From positions 62,001 through 126,000 of the forward strand of contig CAJUDE010000046.1 of the NCBI GenBank assembly GCA_910585295.1: a stretch of 64,000 bases of DNA. The letters are read 5' to 3'. Positions 25,873 through 33,313 of the stretch are shown piece after piece (position 1 is the stretch's first letter; each line of letters opens with the position of its first letter). A program made the position numbers and the translations under genes. Origin of the DNA: an uncultured Lachnospiraceae bacterium. GTDB taxonomy: Bacteria; Bacillota; Clostridia; Lachnospirales; Lachnospiraceae. Below the pieces are notes generated by a model. It did not search any database and had not been told where the DNA came from. It was given only the letters and a program-made list of their open reading frames with translations.

Positions 25873-26290
25873 TTCCCATAATTGGGGCATTTCTGCCGGG
25901 AATCCGCTCTGTAACCCCCCACTTGCCTTGTAAGCGCCTACGGTAAAGGGGTTGACAGGCTCATTGGCTCTTTTGTGTCTGGCTGGGCTGGAAAAGCAGA
26001 CTGCAACAAAATATTTTAGCTTTCTGGGATTTGAAAACCAACTGCATTTTTTAGAATCCGGCGAGATTATTCTTGTTAAATCCCTGACACACAGCCAATA
26101 AACAGACACCATTTTTGACGCCGTTTTTCCGGAATTTTACGGTTTTTGGTGGGGCAGGATAAAAAGAAGAAACGCCGGGGATGCCCATAAACAGGCACTT
26201 ACAGCGTTCCATAAATATTGATAAAAGCCATACCATAAAATCTAATTGCACTAGGGTAAATGTATTTTCACATAACTTTTACACAGTCAA

Positions 26291-26328
26291 ATACCCCGCA
26301 GCAAGCTGACGGGGTATCGTTTCTTTTT
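26291..26328 (+). terminator. Hairpin with T tract
   Basis: ATACCCCG pairs with CGGGGTAT (11-nt loop) and is followed by CGTTTCTTTTT. It has the form of a rho-independent terminator but no intact plus-strand gene precedes it, so it may mark the end of a lost gene. Confidence 0.55.
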
Positions 26329-26440
26329 GCAAGTCCGCCTCAAAGGGAGGTATTGGTTATCTAAACAAAGCCGCTGACGTTTAGAAGCATTACTTGGGAC
26401 AAATGCTAGGCTATATCATGAATTTGGGGCTTTCCACAAA

Positions 26441-27088
26441 TTATGCTAAATCTATCTCTTCCATTTGGGTGCCGTCAGCTTGTAGGGCTTCTTCTGTTGG
26501 GGCGGCATCCCCTGGGATTTCCCCTTCTACAATAATTTCCTCTGAGCCTGTTTCCAAATCCGGCTCCAAGCCTGGCTGGCTGCTTCCAGCGCCTGCCTCT
26601 GAAGCTGAATCAGCGTTTTTCGCAAGATCCACTTTTCCCTGGCTTCCATCTGCCGCACCTTCTTCTGGTACAGATACCTCCACCGGCTTATTTTTCTCGC
26701 CCACAGCCACGCTGCTGGAAGCAATGATATCATGAAGCATCTTGTTTTTTTCATTTAATATCGCCTCTACCCTTTCCTGAGTTACGCCGTCCATGGGCTT
26801 TTTCCCAGTGGCATCCATGCCCGTTTTGAGCTGCCGCTCTAACATCTCCTGCTCTGCCAAAAGCTTTTCAATTTCCATTGCCCGCTTCTTGTCCCGCTCA
26901 TCTTTAAATTGCTGCACAAGCCGTTCTGCCGCTTCTTTTGATTCCTGCCTCTCTTTTTCTTTCTGCCTTTCCTCTTCTTGCTGCTTGCGCTCTAACTCTT
27001 CTTGTGTAATATAGACAATATTCCTACGCTTTACTACGCTCCTTGCAATTCTTTCCCTTTGATTCCTCTTATCTATGGCATCCATCAT
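26441..27088 (-). CDS. Coiled-coil protein with acidic low-complexity tail
   Basis: A 215-residue hypothetical protein. Residues ~5-110 are a very charged coiled coil (ITQEELERKQQEEERQKEKE, then DERDKKRAMEIEKLLAEQEM); after ~145 the tail is acidic and rich in Ala, Glu, Gly and Pro. No enzyme motif, membrane span or signal is seen. The frame is open to 27343, but the extra 85 residues translate an intergenic repeat-like segment. ATG 27088 or 27085, with GGGAG upstream, is more likely. It diverges from sigG. Function unknown. Confidence 0.6.
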   Translation of the reverse strand: MMDAIDKRNQRERIARSVVKRRNIVYITQEELERKQQEEERQKEKERQESKEAAERLVQQFKDERDKKRAMEIEKLLAEQEMLERQLKTGMDATGKKPMDGVTQERVEAILNEKNKMLHDIIASSSVAVGEKNKPVEVSVPEEGAADGSQGKVDLAKNADSASEAGAGSSQPGLEPDLETGSEEIIVEGEIPGDAAPTEEALQADGTQMEEIDLA

Positions 27089-27343
27089 GATGATCCATCT
27101 CCCAACAAATATATTATTTGATTTTCTCCCTTTCCAAGTTCTGGCAAAAGCATTTGCTTCCTTCCCAGTGCCAGCTCGTCCCCCTTCCGGGGCTACTCGC
27201 TCACGGGCATTCGCCCTGCCCGTTCTAGCAAAAAAGCAAATACTTCTATGCAAGCATGAAGCATTTGCTTTTGCTTTCCCTAAGCACTGCTCATTGCTTT
27301 CCTGAACATTATACCACGAAAATTTCATGAATAAAAGTAGCAA
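27089..27343. repeat. Repeat-like intergenic segment upstream of the coiled-coil gene
   Basis: The segment is GC-rich in its middle and carries two copies of the near-palindrome AAGCATTTGCTT (27148-27159 and 27259-27270) about 100 bp apart. One frame is open through it and reads RANARERVAPEGGRAGTGKE, a string I associate with intergenic repeats translated by accident in related genomes. That recollection was not checked. Confidence 0.35.
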
Positions 27344-27358
27344 ATTACGTGCATTCTT
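27329..27358 (+). promoter_or_regulatory. Candidate forespore (sigma-G type) promoter of sigG
   Basis: GAATA (27329-27333) and CATTCTT (27352-27358) are 18 bp apart. This resembles the sigma-G consensus GMATR-n18-CATNNTA with one mismatch, about 25-30 bp upstream of the sigG ribosome site. It would fit self-activation of sigG. Confidence 0.4.
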
Positions 27359-27389
27359 TTAATACATCAAATTTTCCGGAGGTAACACC

Positions 27390-28193
27390 ATGGCTGCATA
27401 CAAAGTAGAAATTTGCGGGGTCAACACTGCCAAGCTCCCGGTACTGAAAGAAGAGGAAAAAAGCGATTTATTCTCCCGTATCAAAGCAGGCGACCAAACT
27501 GCACGCGAGACTTATATCAAAGGCAATCTCCGCCTGGTCTTAAGCGTAATCAAACGTTTTTCCAACAGCAATGAGAATGTAGACGATTTATTTCAAATTG
27601 GGTGTATTGGGCTAATCAAGTCCATAGACAACTTCAACCCCGATATCGGCGTGAAATTCTCCACCTATGCCGTCCCTATGATTATCGGGGAAATCAGGCG
27701 GTACCTGCGGGACAACAACTCCATACGCGTAAGCCGTTCCCTGCGGGATACCGCCTATAAAGCCATCCATGCAAAAGAAGTGCTGTCCAGGGAATTGTCC
27801 AGGGAGCCAACCATAGATGATATTGCAAAAGAAATTGACATCCCCAAGGAAGATATTGTTTTCGCCCTGGACGCCATCCAATGCCCAGTCAGCCTTTATG
27901 ACCCTGTATACACCGATGGCGGCGACACCCTTTACGTCATGGACCAAATCAGTGACAAAAAGAACAAAGAAGAGACCTGGGTGGAAGAGCTGTCCCTAAA
28001 TGACGCCATGAAACGGCTGAATGAACGGGAAAACTATATCATTAAGCTCCGTTTCTTTGAAGGCAAGACTCAGATGGAGGTGGCGGAGGAAATCCATATC
28101 TCCCAAGCCCAGGTCAGCAGGTTGGAAAAATCTGCCTTAAAAAGCATGAAAAATTACCTTGCTATTGCTCCCACTTATCGCAGAGAGAATTAA
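27390..28193 (+). CDS. sigG: Late forespore sigma factor SigG
   Basis: RNA polymerase sigma factor for late forespore genes. The 267 residues begin with the SigG-specific KVEICGVNTAKLPVLK. Region 2 holds VDDLFQIGCIGLIKSIDNF and VKFSTYAVPMIIGEIRRYLR. Region 4 ends with KTQMEVAEEIHISQAQVSRL. These match Bacillus SigG far better than SigF. ATG 27390 has CCGGAGG upstream. The last 32 bp overlap the 3' end of the convergent beta-CASP nuclease gene. In Bacillus sigG follows the spoIIG operon; here it lies about 3 kb away, inverted relative to sigE. Confidence 0.95.
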   Translation: MAAYKVEICGVNTAKLPVLKEEEKSDLFSRIKAGDQTARETYIKGNLRLVLSVIKRFSNSNENVDDLFQIGCIGLIKSIDNFNPDIGVKFSTYAVPMIIGEIRRYLRDNNSIRVSRSLRDTAYKAIHAKEVLSRELSREPTIDDIAKEIDIPKEDIVFALDAIQCPVSLYDPVYTDGGDTLYVMDQISDKKNKEETWVEELSLNDAMKRLNERENYIIKLRFFEGKTQMEVAEEIHISQAQVSRLEKSALKSMKNYLAIAPTYRREN

Positions 28194-29763
28194 TTTGGTC
28201 CGCAAACTTCCCAAGTTCTTTGTTCGGGCGCCCTTCTGACTTGCGGATCATGGCAAGCAGCCGCTCGCCAGCCGCCAAAAGCCTTGCAAATACATTGGAA
28301 ACCGCACGGGCATCTTTTGTTTTTTGAACCTTTTTCTCCCGGCTCCCCTGCACCAGGCAGGCATTCGTTTCCAAATCGTAAATATCCCCGCTGTAAGGGG
28401 CTGTGGCAGTAAGCCCTGTTTCTTTCTCCACCAGTGACGCGAACGTATCACAAACACTGTCTTCCCCATGGACAACAAACACGCGTTTTGGCGTTTCCCC
28501 AAATGCTTTCACCCATTCTAACAAGTGCTGTTGGTCTGCATGCCCGCTGATTCCTGCCAGGTTCATTATCTTTGCATGGACCTCAATTGCCTCGCCAAAC
28601 AGCCTCACTTCTTTTGTACCGTTTAAAAGAAGGTTGCCAAGGGTACCTGGAACCTGGTACCCTACAAACAGGATGGTAGAGTCCTTCCGCCAAAGGTTGT
28701 GTTTCAGGTGATGGCGAATCCTCCCGGCCTCACACATCCCGGAAGCCGAAATAATCACAATCGGCTTCTCAATAAAATTAATCATTTTTGATTCATCACT
28801 GGTGACAGAAACTTTCAGCCCTGGAAAACTGATGGGGTTTTTGCCTTTCCGTACCAGCTCTAAGGCTTCCTCATCAAAACATTCCCGGACATTCTTATGG
28901 AAAATATTGGTTGCCTCCACCGCTAGGGGGCTGTCTATGTATACCTCGAAATCCTCAAATTCCGGCAGCAAATGCTCTGTCTTAATTTTCCTTAGGAAAT
29001 ACAGCATTTCCTGTGTCCTCCCTACGGAAAAAGCAGGAATGACAAGGTTGCCGCCTCTAGAAAACGTATCCCTGCACACTTTAGAAAGCTCAATGGCATA
29101 ATCTGGAGGATCCTGATGCAGGCGATCGCCATAGGTAGATTCCATAATCACATAATCCGCTTCCCTGATATATTGGGGATTGCGGATCAACGGCTTATTC
29201 CCATGCCCAATATCACCAGAAAACACAAGCTTTACCTGCTTCTCGCCTTCCGTCCCCCAGATTTCAATGCTAGAAGACCCCAGCAAATGCCCTGCATCCA
29301 CAAACTGGATGGTAATTTCTGGGCATAGCGTGATAATTTCCCCATATTCACAGGGAATAAAATGCTCCAGCACCCCAACCGCATCATCCATCGTATACAT
29401 AGGCTCTACTGGAGGCCTTCCTGCACGTTTTCCTTTCCGGTTCTTCCATTCTGCCTCAAACATCTGGATATGGGCTGAATCTTTCAGCATAATATTGCAC
29501 AGTTCTACCGTCGCCCTGGTGCCATAAACTTTCCCACGGAACCCATGGCTGTACAGAAGCGGCAATAAGCCGGAATGGTCAATATGGGCATGGGTGACCA
29601 GCACATAATCCACCTCAGCCGGGTTTACCGGGATTTCCTGGTTCTCATATAAATCCGGCCCCTGCTCCATGCCGCAGTCAACCAGAAGGTGTACCTCCCC
29701 CATTTGCACATAATGGCAGCTCCCAGTCACTTCATGGGCGGCCCCTAAAAACTCAAGCTTCAT
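28162..29763 (-). CDS. MBL-fold/beta-CASP RNA-processing metallohydrolase
   Basis: A 533-residue zinc-dependent nuclease of the CPSF73-like group. The metal motif HAHIDHSGLLP lies near 58-68. Further ligands are in DAGHLLGSSSIE and FSGDIGH. The beta-CASP part has MESTYGDRLH, VIPAFSVGRTQEML and ISASGMCEAGRIRHHL. The RNA-specificity part has ISGHADQQHLLEW and VFVVHGED. Bacterial members are thought to process or degrade RNA; the substrate is unknown. A C-terminal helical tail (~470-533) is extra. ATG 29763 has AAAGGAG upstream. Its upstream region is the 74-bp repeat array. It converges on and overlaps sigG by 32 bp. Confidence 0.85.
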   Translation of the reverse strand: MKLEFLGAAHEVTGSCHYVQMGEVHLLVDCGMEQGPDLYENQEIPVNPAEVDYVLVTHAHIDHSGLLPLLYSHGFRGKVYGTRATVELCNIMLKDSAHIQMFEAEWKNRKGKRAGRPPVEPMYTMDDAVGVLEHFIPCEYGEIITLCPEITIQFVDAGHLLGSSSIEIWGTEGEKQVKLVFSGDIGHGNKPLIRNPQYIREADYVIMESTYGDRLHQDPPDYAIELSKVCRDTFSRGGNLVIPAFSVGRTQEMLYFLRKIKTEHLLPEFEDFEVYIDSPLAVEATNIFHKNVRECFDEEALELVRKGKNPISFPGLKVSVTSDESKMINFIEKPIVIISASGMCEAGRIRHHLKHNLWRKDSTILFVGYQVPGTLGNLLLNGTKEVRLFGEAIEVHAKIMNLAGISGHADQQHLLEWVKAFGETPKRVFVVHGEDSVCDTFASLVEKETGLTATAPYSGDIYDLETNACLVQGSREKKVQKTKDARAVSNVFARLLAAGERLLAMIRKSEGRPNKELGKFADQINSLCDKWEQ

Positions 29764-29800
29764 GTTGTATCATCTCCTTTGTGAGAAAACCGTTTTTCCT

Positions 29801-30106
29801 ATTATACCATGATTGCTGCGCAACCCATGGTATGGTTGCCTATGCGCACTTCGGCGCGTATAATGTCTGTCGACATTATACCATGATTGCTGCGCAACCC
29901 ATGGTATGGTTGCATATGCGCACTTCGGCGCGTATAATGTCTTACGACATTATACCATGATTGCTGCGCAACCCATGGTATGGTTGCATATGCGCACTTC
30001 GGCGCGTATAATGTCTTACGACATTATACCATGATTGCTGCGCAACCCATGGTATGGTTGCCTATGCGCACTTCGGCGCGTATAATGTCTTACGACATTA
30101 TACCAT
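29801..30106. repeat. 74-bp tandem repeat array, 4.1 copies, hairpin units
   Basis: Four complete units start at 29801, 29875, 29949 and 30023, each exactly 74 bp, followed by a 10-bp partial copy that runs into the sigE stop. The units are almost identical; changes are confined to one base in the middle and two at the junction. Each unit has inverted ends (GACATTATAC and GTATAATGTC), so neighbours form a TATAATGTC-n4-GACATTATA palindrome. Inside is a TACCATG/CATGGTA stem. On the minus strand every unit has TGGTATAAT, an extended -10 box, pointing at the beta-CASP gene. Confidence 0.97.
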
Positions 30107-30108
30107 AC

Positions 30109-30849
30109 TCACTCAAACTTTACGATTTCTTTTTTCAAACGCTTCATTATTTTTTTCTCCAAACGGGAAATATAGGACTGGGAAATGCCCAAAAGGTCTG
30201 CCACCTCTTTCTGGGTCATCTCCTCCCCCTGTGGGTTTTTCAACCCAAACCGCAATTCCACAATGGTGCGTTCCCTGTCAGAAAGCTTTTCCACCGCTTT
30301 TTTCAGAAGGCTTTTCTCCACTTCTGTCTCAATGTCCCGGTAAATAATATCCTCATCCGTCCCTAAAATATCAGATAGCAGCAGTTCATTCCCATCCCAA
30401 TCCACATTCAGCGGCTCGTCAATGGACACTTCCATCCTGGTCTTGTTATTCCGCCGCAAGTACATTAAGATTTCATTTTCAATGCACCGAGAGGCATATG
30501 TGGCAAGCTTAATGTTTTTGGTGGGGTTAAAAGTATTGATTGCCTTAATCAGCCCTATGGTCCCAATGGAAATCAAATCTTCTACCCCAATCCCCGTATT
30601 GTCAAACTTCTTGGCAATATATACCACCAGCCGCAGGTTATGCTCAATCAGTATGCTTCTGGCGCGCTCCGACTCCTCCCCTTCCAGCATCTGAATACAG
30701 CGGTTTTCCTCCCTTGCCTCCAAAGGGGGCGGCAAAATCTCCGCGCCGCCAATATAGTGGACATCCCCTTTTTTCAAAAACAGCAAATTCCAGATATTTG
30801 GAATCAATTTCAATTGAAAATGCTTTGGTATCGTAATTTTTATGTACAT
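30109..30849 (-). CDS. sigE: Mother-cell sigma factor SigE (pro-form)
   Basis: Early mother-cell sigma factor, made as an inactive precursor. The first ~30 residues are the hydrophobic/basic pro-sequence, ending before VHYIGGAEILPPPLE, which matches the SigE processing site. Region 2 contains NLRLVVYIAKKFDNTGIGVE and TYASRCIENEILMYLRRNNK; region 4 ends with KEVADLLGISQSYISRLEKK. The 246-residue length fits. AAGGAGG precedes ATG 30849. It lies 12 bp after spoIIGA, whose product cleaves the pro-sequence. Confidence 0.96.
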   Translation of the reverse strand: MYIKITIPKHFQLKLIPNIWNLLFLKKGDVHYIGGAEILPPPLEAREENRCIQMLEGEESERARSILIEHNLRLVVYIAKKFDNTGIGVEDLISIGTIGLIKAINTFNPTKNIKLATYASRCIENEILMYLRRNNKTRMEVSIDEPLNVDWDGNELLLSDILGTDEDIIYRDIETEVEKSLLKKAVEKLSDRERTIVELRFGLKNPQGEEMTQKEVADLLGISQSYISRLEKKIMKRLKKEIVKFE

Positions 30850-30861
30850 AAGCAGCCTCCT

Positions 30862-31647
30862 TCAATTATCCATGCTCTTTCCATTTAATATCACATCGCA
30901 CCTGCCATCCTGAAACAGCTTCTCGTCTGCAATGCCAAAGACAGGCTTGCTCAGATATAGCGGATGCCCTTCTTTCATTATGTACATCCCCTCTAAGGTA
31001 ACCGCCTCTAACAGCCCGGATTCCTGCCCTAAGGAATGGAACGGGATCAGCCTTACTGGGAGCTTCCCCTGCTGTACGTTCTCACATAAAACTTTTTTCC
31101 TAATAATATGTACTGGACGGTTTACCAAAGGGTCCATCAGCAGGTTCCCTGTATCATAAAAACCCTTTACAGAAATATTCCCTTCCCCTGTAACCAGAAG
31201 AAGGTCATAAATGGTTTCCCTTTCTCTTTTTAAGTATCCCAATACCTTTCCTGCGCCATGGAGGGCCAGCAGCCCGCCCGCTAAGCAGAATGCAAAATAT
31301 TTTTTCCCAGACATCCCCTGCATCATCCATTCCAATACGCCGCCCAACATAATAAATGCCAGATACGCAACCGCCCACTGCCCCAAAAATTCCTTTTTGC
31401 ACCGGCTGCGGCAGCACAAATATACCATAATCGGATTCACCAGGAAATGCACGCATATTTGATATAAGGTATAATCGTTTAAGCCCAAAAAAAGAAGCAT
31501 GGAAACGGATGTCCCCACAAAGCTCCCCAACAACAGCCTTCCCACCTGGATACGCTGCTTCATCCACTTGCCTGCAACCCATAAAGAAATGCTGTCCATA
31601 ATAAAATTGGTCAGAAACCAGACATCTGCATAGAATTCATATTCCAC
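30862..31647 (-). CDS. spoIIGA: Sigma-E processing peptidase SpoIIGA
   Basis: Membrane aspartic protease that activates pro-SigE once signalled from the forespore. The 261 residues contain about five N-terminal membrane spans (1-~140) and a soluble retropepsin-like domain with the catalytic motif YDTGNLL near 163-169. The usual order spoIIGA-sigE is kept. I chose GTG 31647, with AAGGAGG six bases upstream and the typical start VEYEFYADVWFLTNF; the frame opens at 31740 inside the promoter region. Expression is likely Spo0A-controlled (see promoter). Confidence 0.92.
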   Translation of the reverse strand: MEYEFYADVWFLTNFIMDSISLWVAGKWMKQRIQVGRLLLGSFVGTSVSMLLFLGLNDYTLYQICVHFLVNPIMVYLCCRSRCKKEFLGQWAVAYLAFIMLGGVLEWMMQGMSGKKYFAFCLAGGLLALHGAGKVLGYLKRERETIYDLLLVTGEGNISVKGFYDTGNLLMDPLVNRPVHIIRKKVLCENVQQGKLPVRLIPFHSLGQESGLLEAVTLEGMYIMKEGHPLYLSKPVFGIADEKLFQDGRCDVILNGKSMDN

Positions 31648-31707
31648 CCACAACCTCCTTACCTGCAATTCATGCAGCCCAATCCAGGGCTGATTCTGAT
31701 ACCATAC

Positions 31708-31740
31708 AGTATAAGGCGCAGGCGCAGTTTTTTTTGTCAA
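31708..31740 (-). promoter_or_regulatory. spoIIG-type promoter with 21-bp spacer
   Basis: On the minus strand a perfect TTGACA (31735-31740) and TATACT (31708-31713) are 21 bp apart. The Bacillus spoIIG promoter has the same unusual long spacer and needs Spo0A. The -35 box is part of TTTGACAAA, one mismatch from the reverse Spo0A box TTCGACAAA. Confidence 0.7.
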
Positions 31741-31776
31741 ACCATTGTCCTCATTTGGAAAAATTCTTTTACAGCA

Positions 31777-31785
31777 AATGACAAA
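31777..31785 (-). promoter_or_regulatory. Candidate upstream Spo0A box
   Basis: TTTGTCATT on the minus strand matches the 0A box TTTGTCGAA at seven of nine positions, about 37-50 bp upstream of the -35 box of the spoIIGA promoter. It overlaps the tail of the glgA terminator. Confidence 0.35.
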
Positions 31786-31787
31786 AT

Positions 31788-31813
31788 CCGGGAACCTTGT
31801 AAAAGGCTCCCGG
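31788..31813 (-). terminator. Terminator of the yebC-mcp-metY-glgA operon
   Basis: CCGGGAGCCTT pairs with AAGGTTCCCGG (one mismatch, 4-nt loop) and is followed by ATTTTGTC on the minus strand, 30 bp past the glgA stop. Confidence 0.75.
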
Positions 31814-31842
31814 ACTCTCTAAAACAGTATTTCTTTTTCTTA

Positions 31843-33297
31843 TTAACATTCACCCATTAGGTATTTATACAGCCCTTCGTAACGGAACTTGGATGCATTC
31901 CAGGAATAGTCGTTTGCCATAGCCCGGTCAACCATCTGGTTCCACTGGCGCTTCTTATCAAAAAAGATATGCTTGGAATAATTGATGACATTCAACATCT
32001 CTTCCCCATTGTAGTTCGTAAAGGAGAACCCATCCCCTACATTGTCATACTCATTGTAAGCCTGCACGGTATCTTTCAAGCCGCCTGTCTCACGCACAAT
32101 TGGAATTGTGCCATAACGGAAGGAAATCATCTGGGTTAGCCCGCATGGCTCAAACCTGGACGGCATCAGGAATGCATCTGCCGCGCCATACAGCTTATGG
32201 GCCAAATCATCTGAATAGCAAATATTTGCAGAGATCTTATCTGGATATTTCCAAGCAAAATGGCGGAACATATTCTCGTACTGAGGGTCCCCAGTCCCAA
32301 TCACAACCAACTGGGTATAATCGTCAATAATGCGCTCAATCACATAATTGATCAAATCCAGCCCCTTCTGGTCTGTCAATCGGGAAATCAGCCCAATCAT
32401 GTAGCGCTTCTTATCCACAGCAAGCCCAAGCTCCTGCTGCAGCCTCTCTTTATTCAGCGCCTTCTTCTTCCTGTGGCTCTCTGCATCATAATTTACATAC
32501 AGTTTCTCGTCGGTAGCTGGGTTGTATACATTGTAGTCAATCCCATTCACAATGCCCTGCATATCCATATGCCGCGCCGCAAGCAGCCCATTCAGCCCTT
32601 CCCCATAATAATTCGTCTGGATTTCCTGGGCGTAGGTATCACTCACTGTGGTGATATAATCTGCATACACCAGCCCGCCCTTGAGCATATTGGCATCCTT
32701 TTTGAACTCCAACTTATCTGGAACAAATAAATCTGTTGGGAACCCAGTCAGCCCTTTCATTGTCTTTACATCCCAAATCCCCTGGAATTTGAGGTTATGT
32801 ATGGTAATCATGGACTTCATGCCCCAGAAGAACATATCCCCCTGGAATTCTGTCCTTAAATATACAGGGATAAACCCTGTCTCCCAGTCATGGCAATGGA
32901 TAATCTGCGGCTGGAAATTAATCAGCGGGAGCATGGAAAGCACTGCCTTGTCAAAGAAAATAAATTTCTCAACATCAAACCGAATGTCCCCATAAGGCAG
33001 GAAACAGTCAAAATATTCCTGGTTGTCAATAAAATAATAGGTAATCCCATCCATCTTATACTGCAGGACGCCAACATACTTATTCTGTATATAGCTTCCG
33101 CAACTCATATAGAAATGGGTCACATACTCAAATTGGTTCCTCCATTTCTCAGGGATGCAGGTGTAATTTGGGATTACAACCCTAATATCCCAGTCATTTT
33201 TGTCGAACTCTTTCGGCAGCGCCCCACATACATCGGCTAACCCGCCTGTCTTAATAAATGGTACACACTCTGATGCTGCAAACAGAATCTTTCTCAT
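31843..33297 (-). CDS. glgA: Glycogen synthase GlgA
   Basis: GT5 enzyme that extends glycogen from ADP-glucose. The 484 residues show the N-terminal KTGGLADVCGALPK substrate loop near 16-29, the C-terminal GT-B domain with IGLISRLTDQKGLDL, and the ExxxxxGLTQ-type motif SRFEPCGLTQMISFRYGTIP. ATG 33297 is favoured over GTG 33303 because GGAGGA is six bases upstream. It follows metY by 16 bp. No other glycogen genes (glgC, glgB, glgP) are in the window. Confidence 0.94.
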   Translation of the reverse strand: MRKILFAASECVPFIKTGGLADVCGALPKEFDKNDWDIRVVIPNYTCIPEKWRNQFEYVTHFYMSCGSYIQNKYVGVLQYKMDGITYYFIDNQEYFDCFLPYGDIRFDVEKFIFFDKAVLSMLPLINFQPQIIHCHDWETGFIPVYLRTEFQGDMFFWGMKSMITIHNLKFQGIWDVKTMKGLTGFPTDLFVPDKLEFKKDANMLKGGLVYADYITTVSDTYAQEIQTNYYGEGLNGLLAARHMDMQGIVNGIDYNVYNPATDEKLYVNYDAESHRKKKALNKERLQQELGLAVDKKRYMIGLISRLTDQKGLDLINYVIERIIDDYTQLVVIGTGDPQYENMFRHFAWKYPDKISANICYSDDLAHKLYGAADAFLMPSRFEPCGLTQMISFRYGTIPIVRETGGLKDTVQAYNEYDNVGDGFSFTNYNGEEMLNVINYSKHIFFDKKRQWNQMVDRAMANDYSWNASKFRYEGLYKYLMGEC

Positions 33298-33313
33298 TGC
33301 CACTCCTCCAAAA

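Larger units (their letters stand above)
25694..26440. other. Intergenic stretch, no recognised gene
   Basis: About 750 bp in which I find no credible gene on either strand. Short open pieces carry no ribosome site and no family pattern. A plus-strand fragment near 26010-26100 (LGFENQLHFLESGEIILVKS) reads protein-like but has no start, and may be a relic. Two hairpins are given separately. The stretch probably belongs to the same decayed element as the integrase. Confidence 0.5.

Noticed and set aside
25795..26112. Minus-strand ORF of 105 codons in the intergenic region
   Set aside because: It crosses a perfect hairpin, has no ribosome site and no recognisable pattern.
29801..30106. CRISPR array
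   Set aside because: The units are contiguous and identical throughout; there are no unique spacers and no cas genes.
29980..30366. Plus-strand ORFs reading through the 74-bp repeats into sigE
   Set aside because: They arise from the repeat period and the antisense of sigE; no ribosome site or family pattern.
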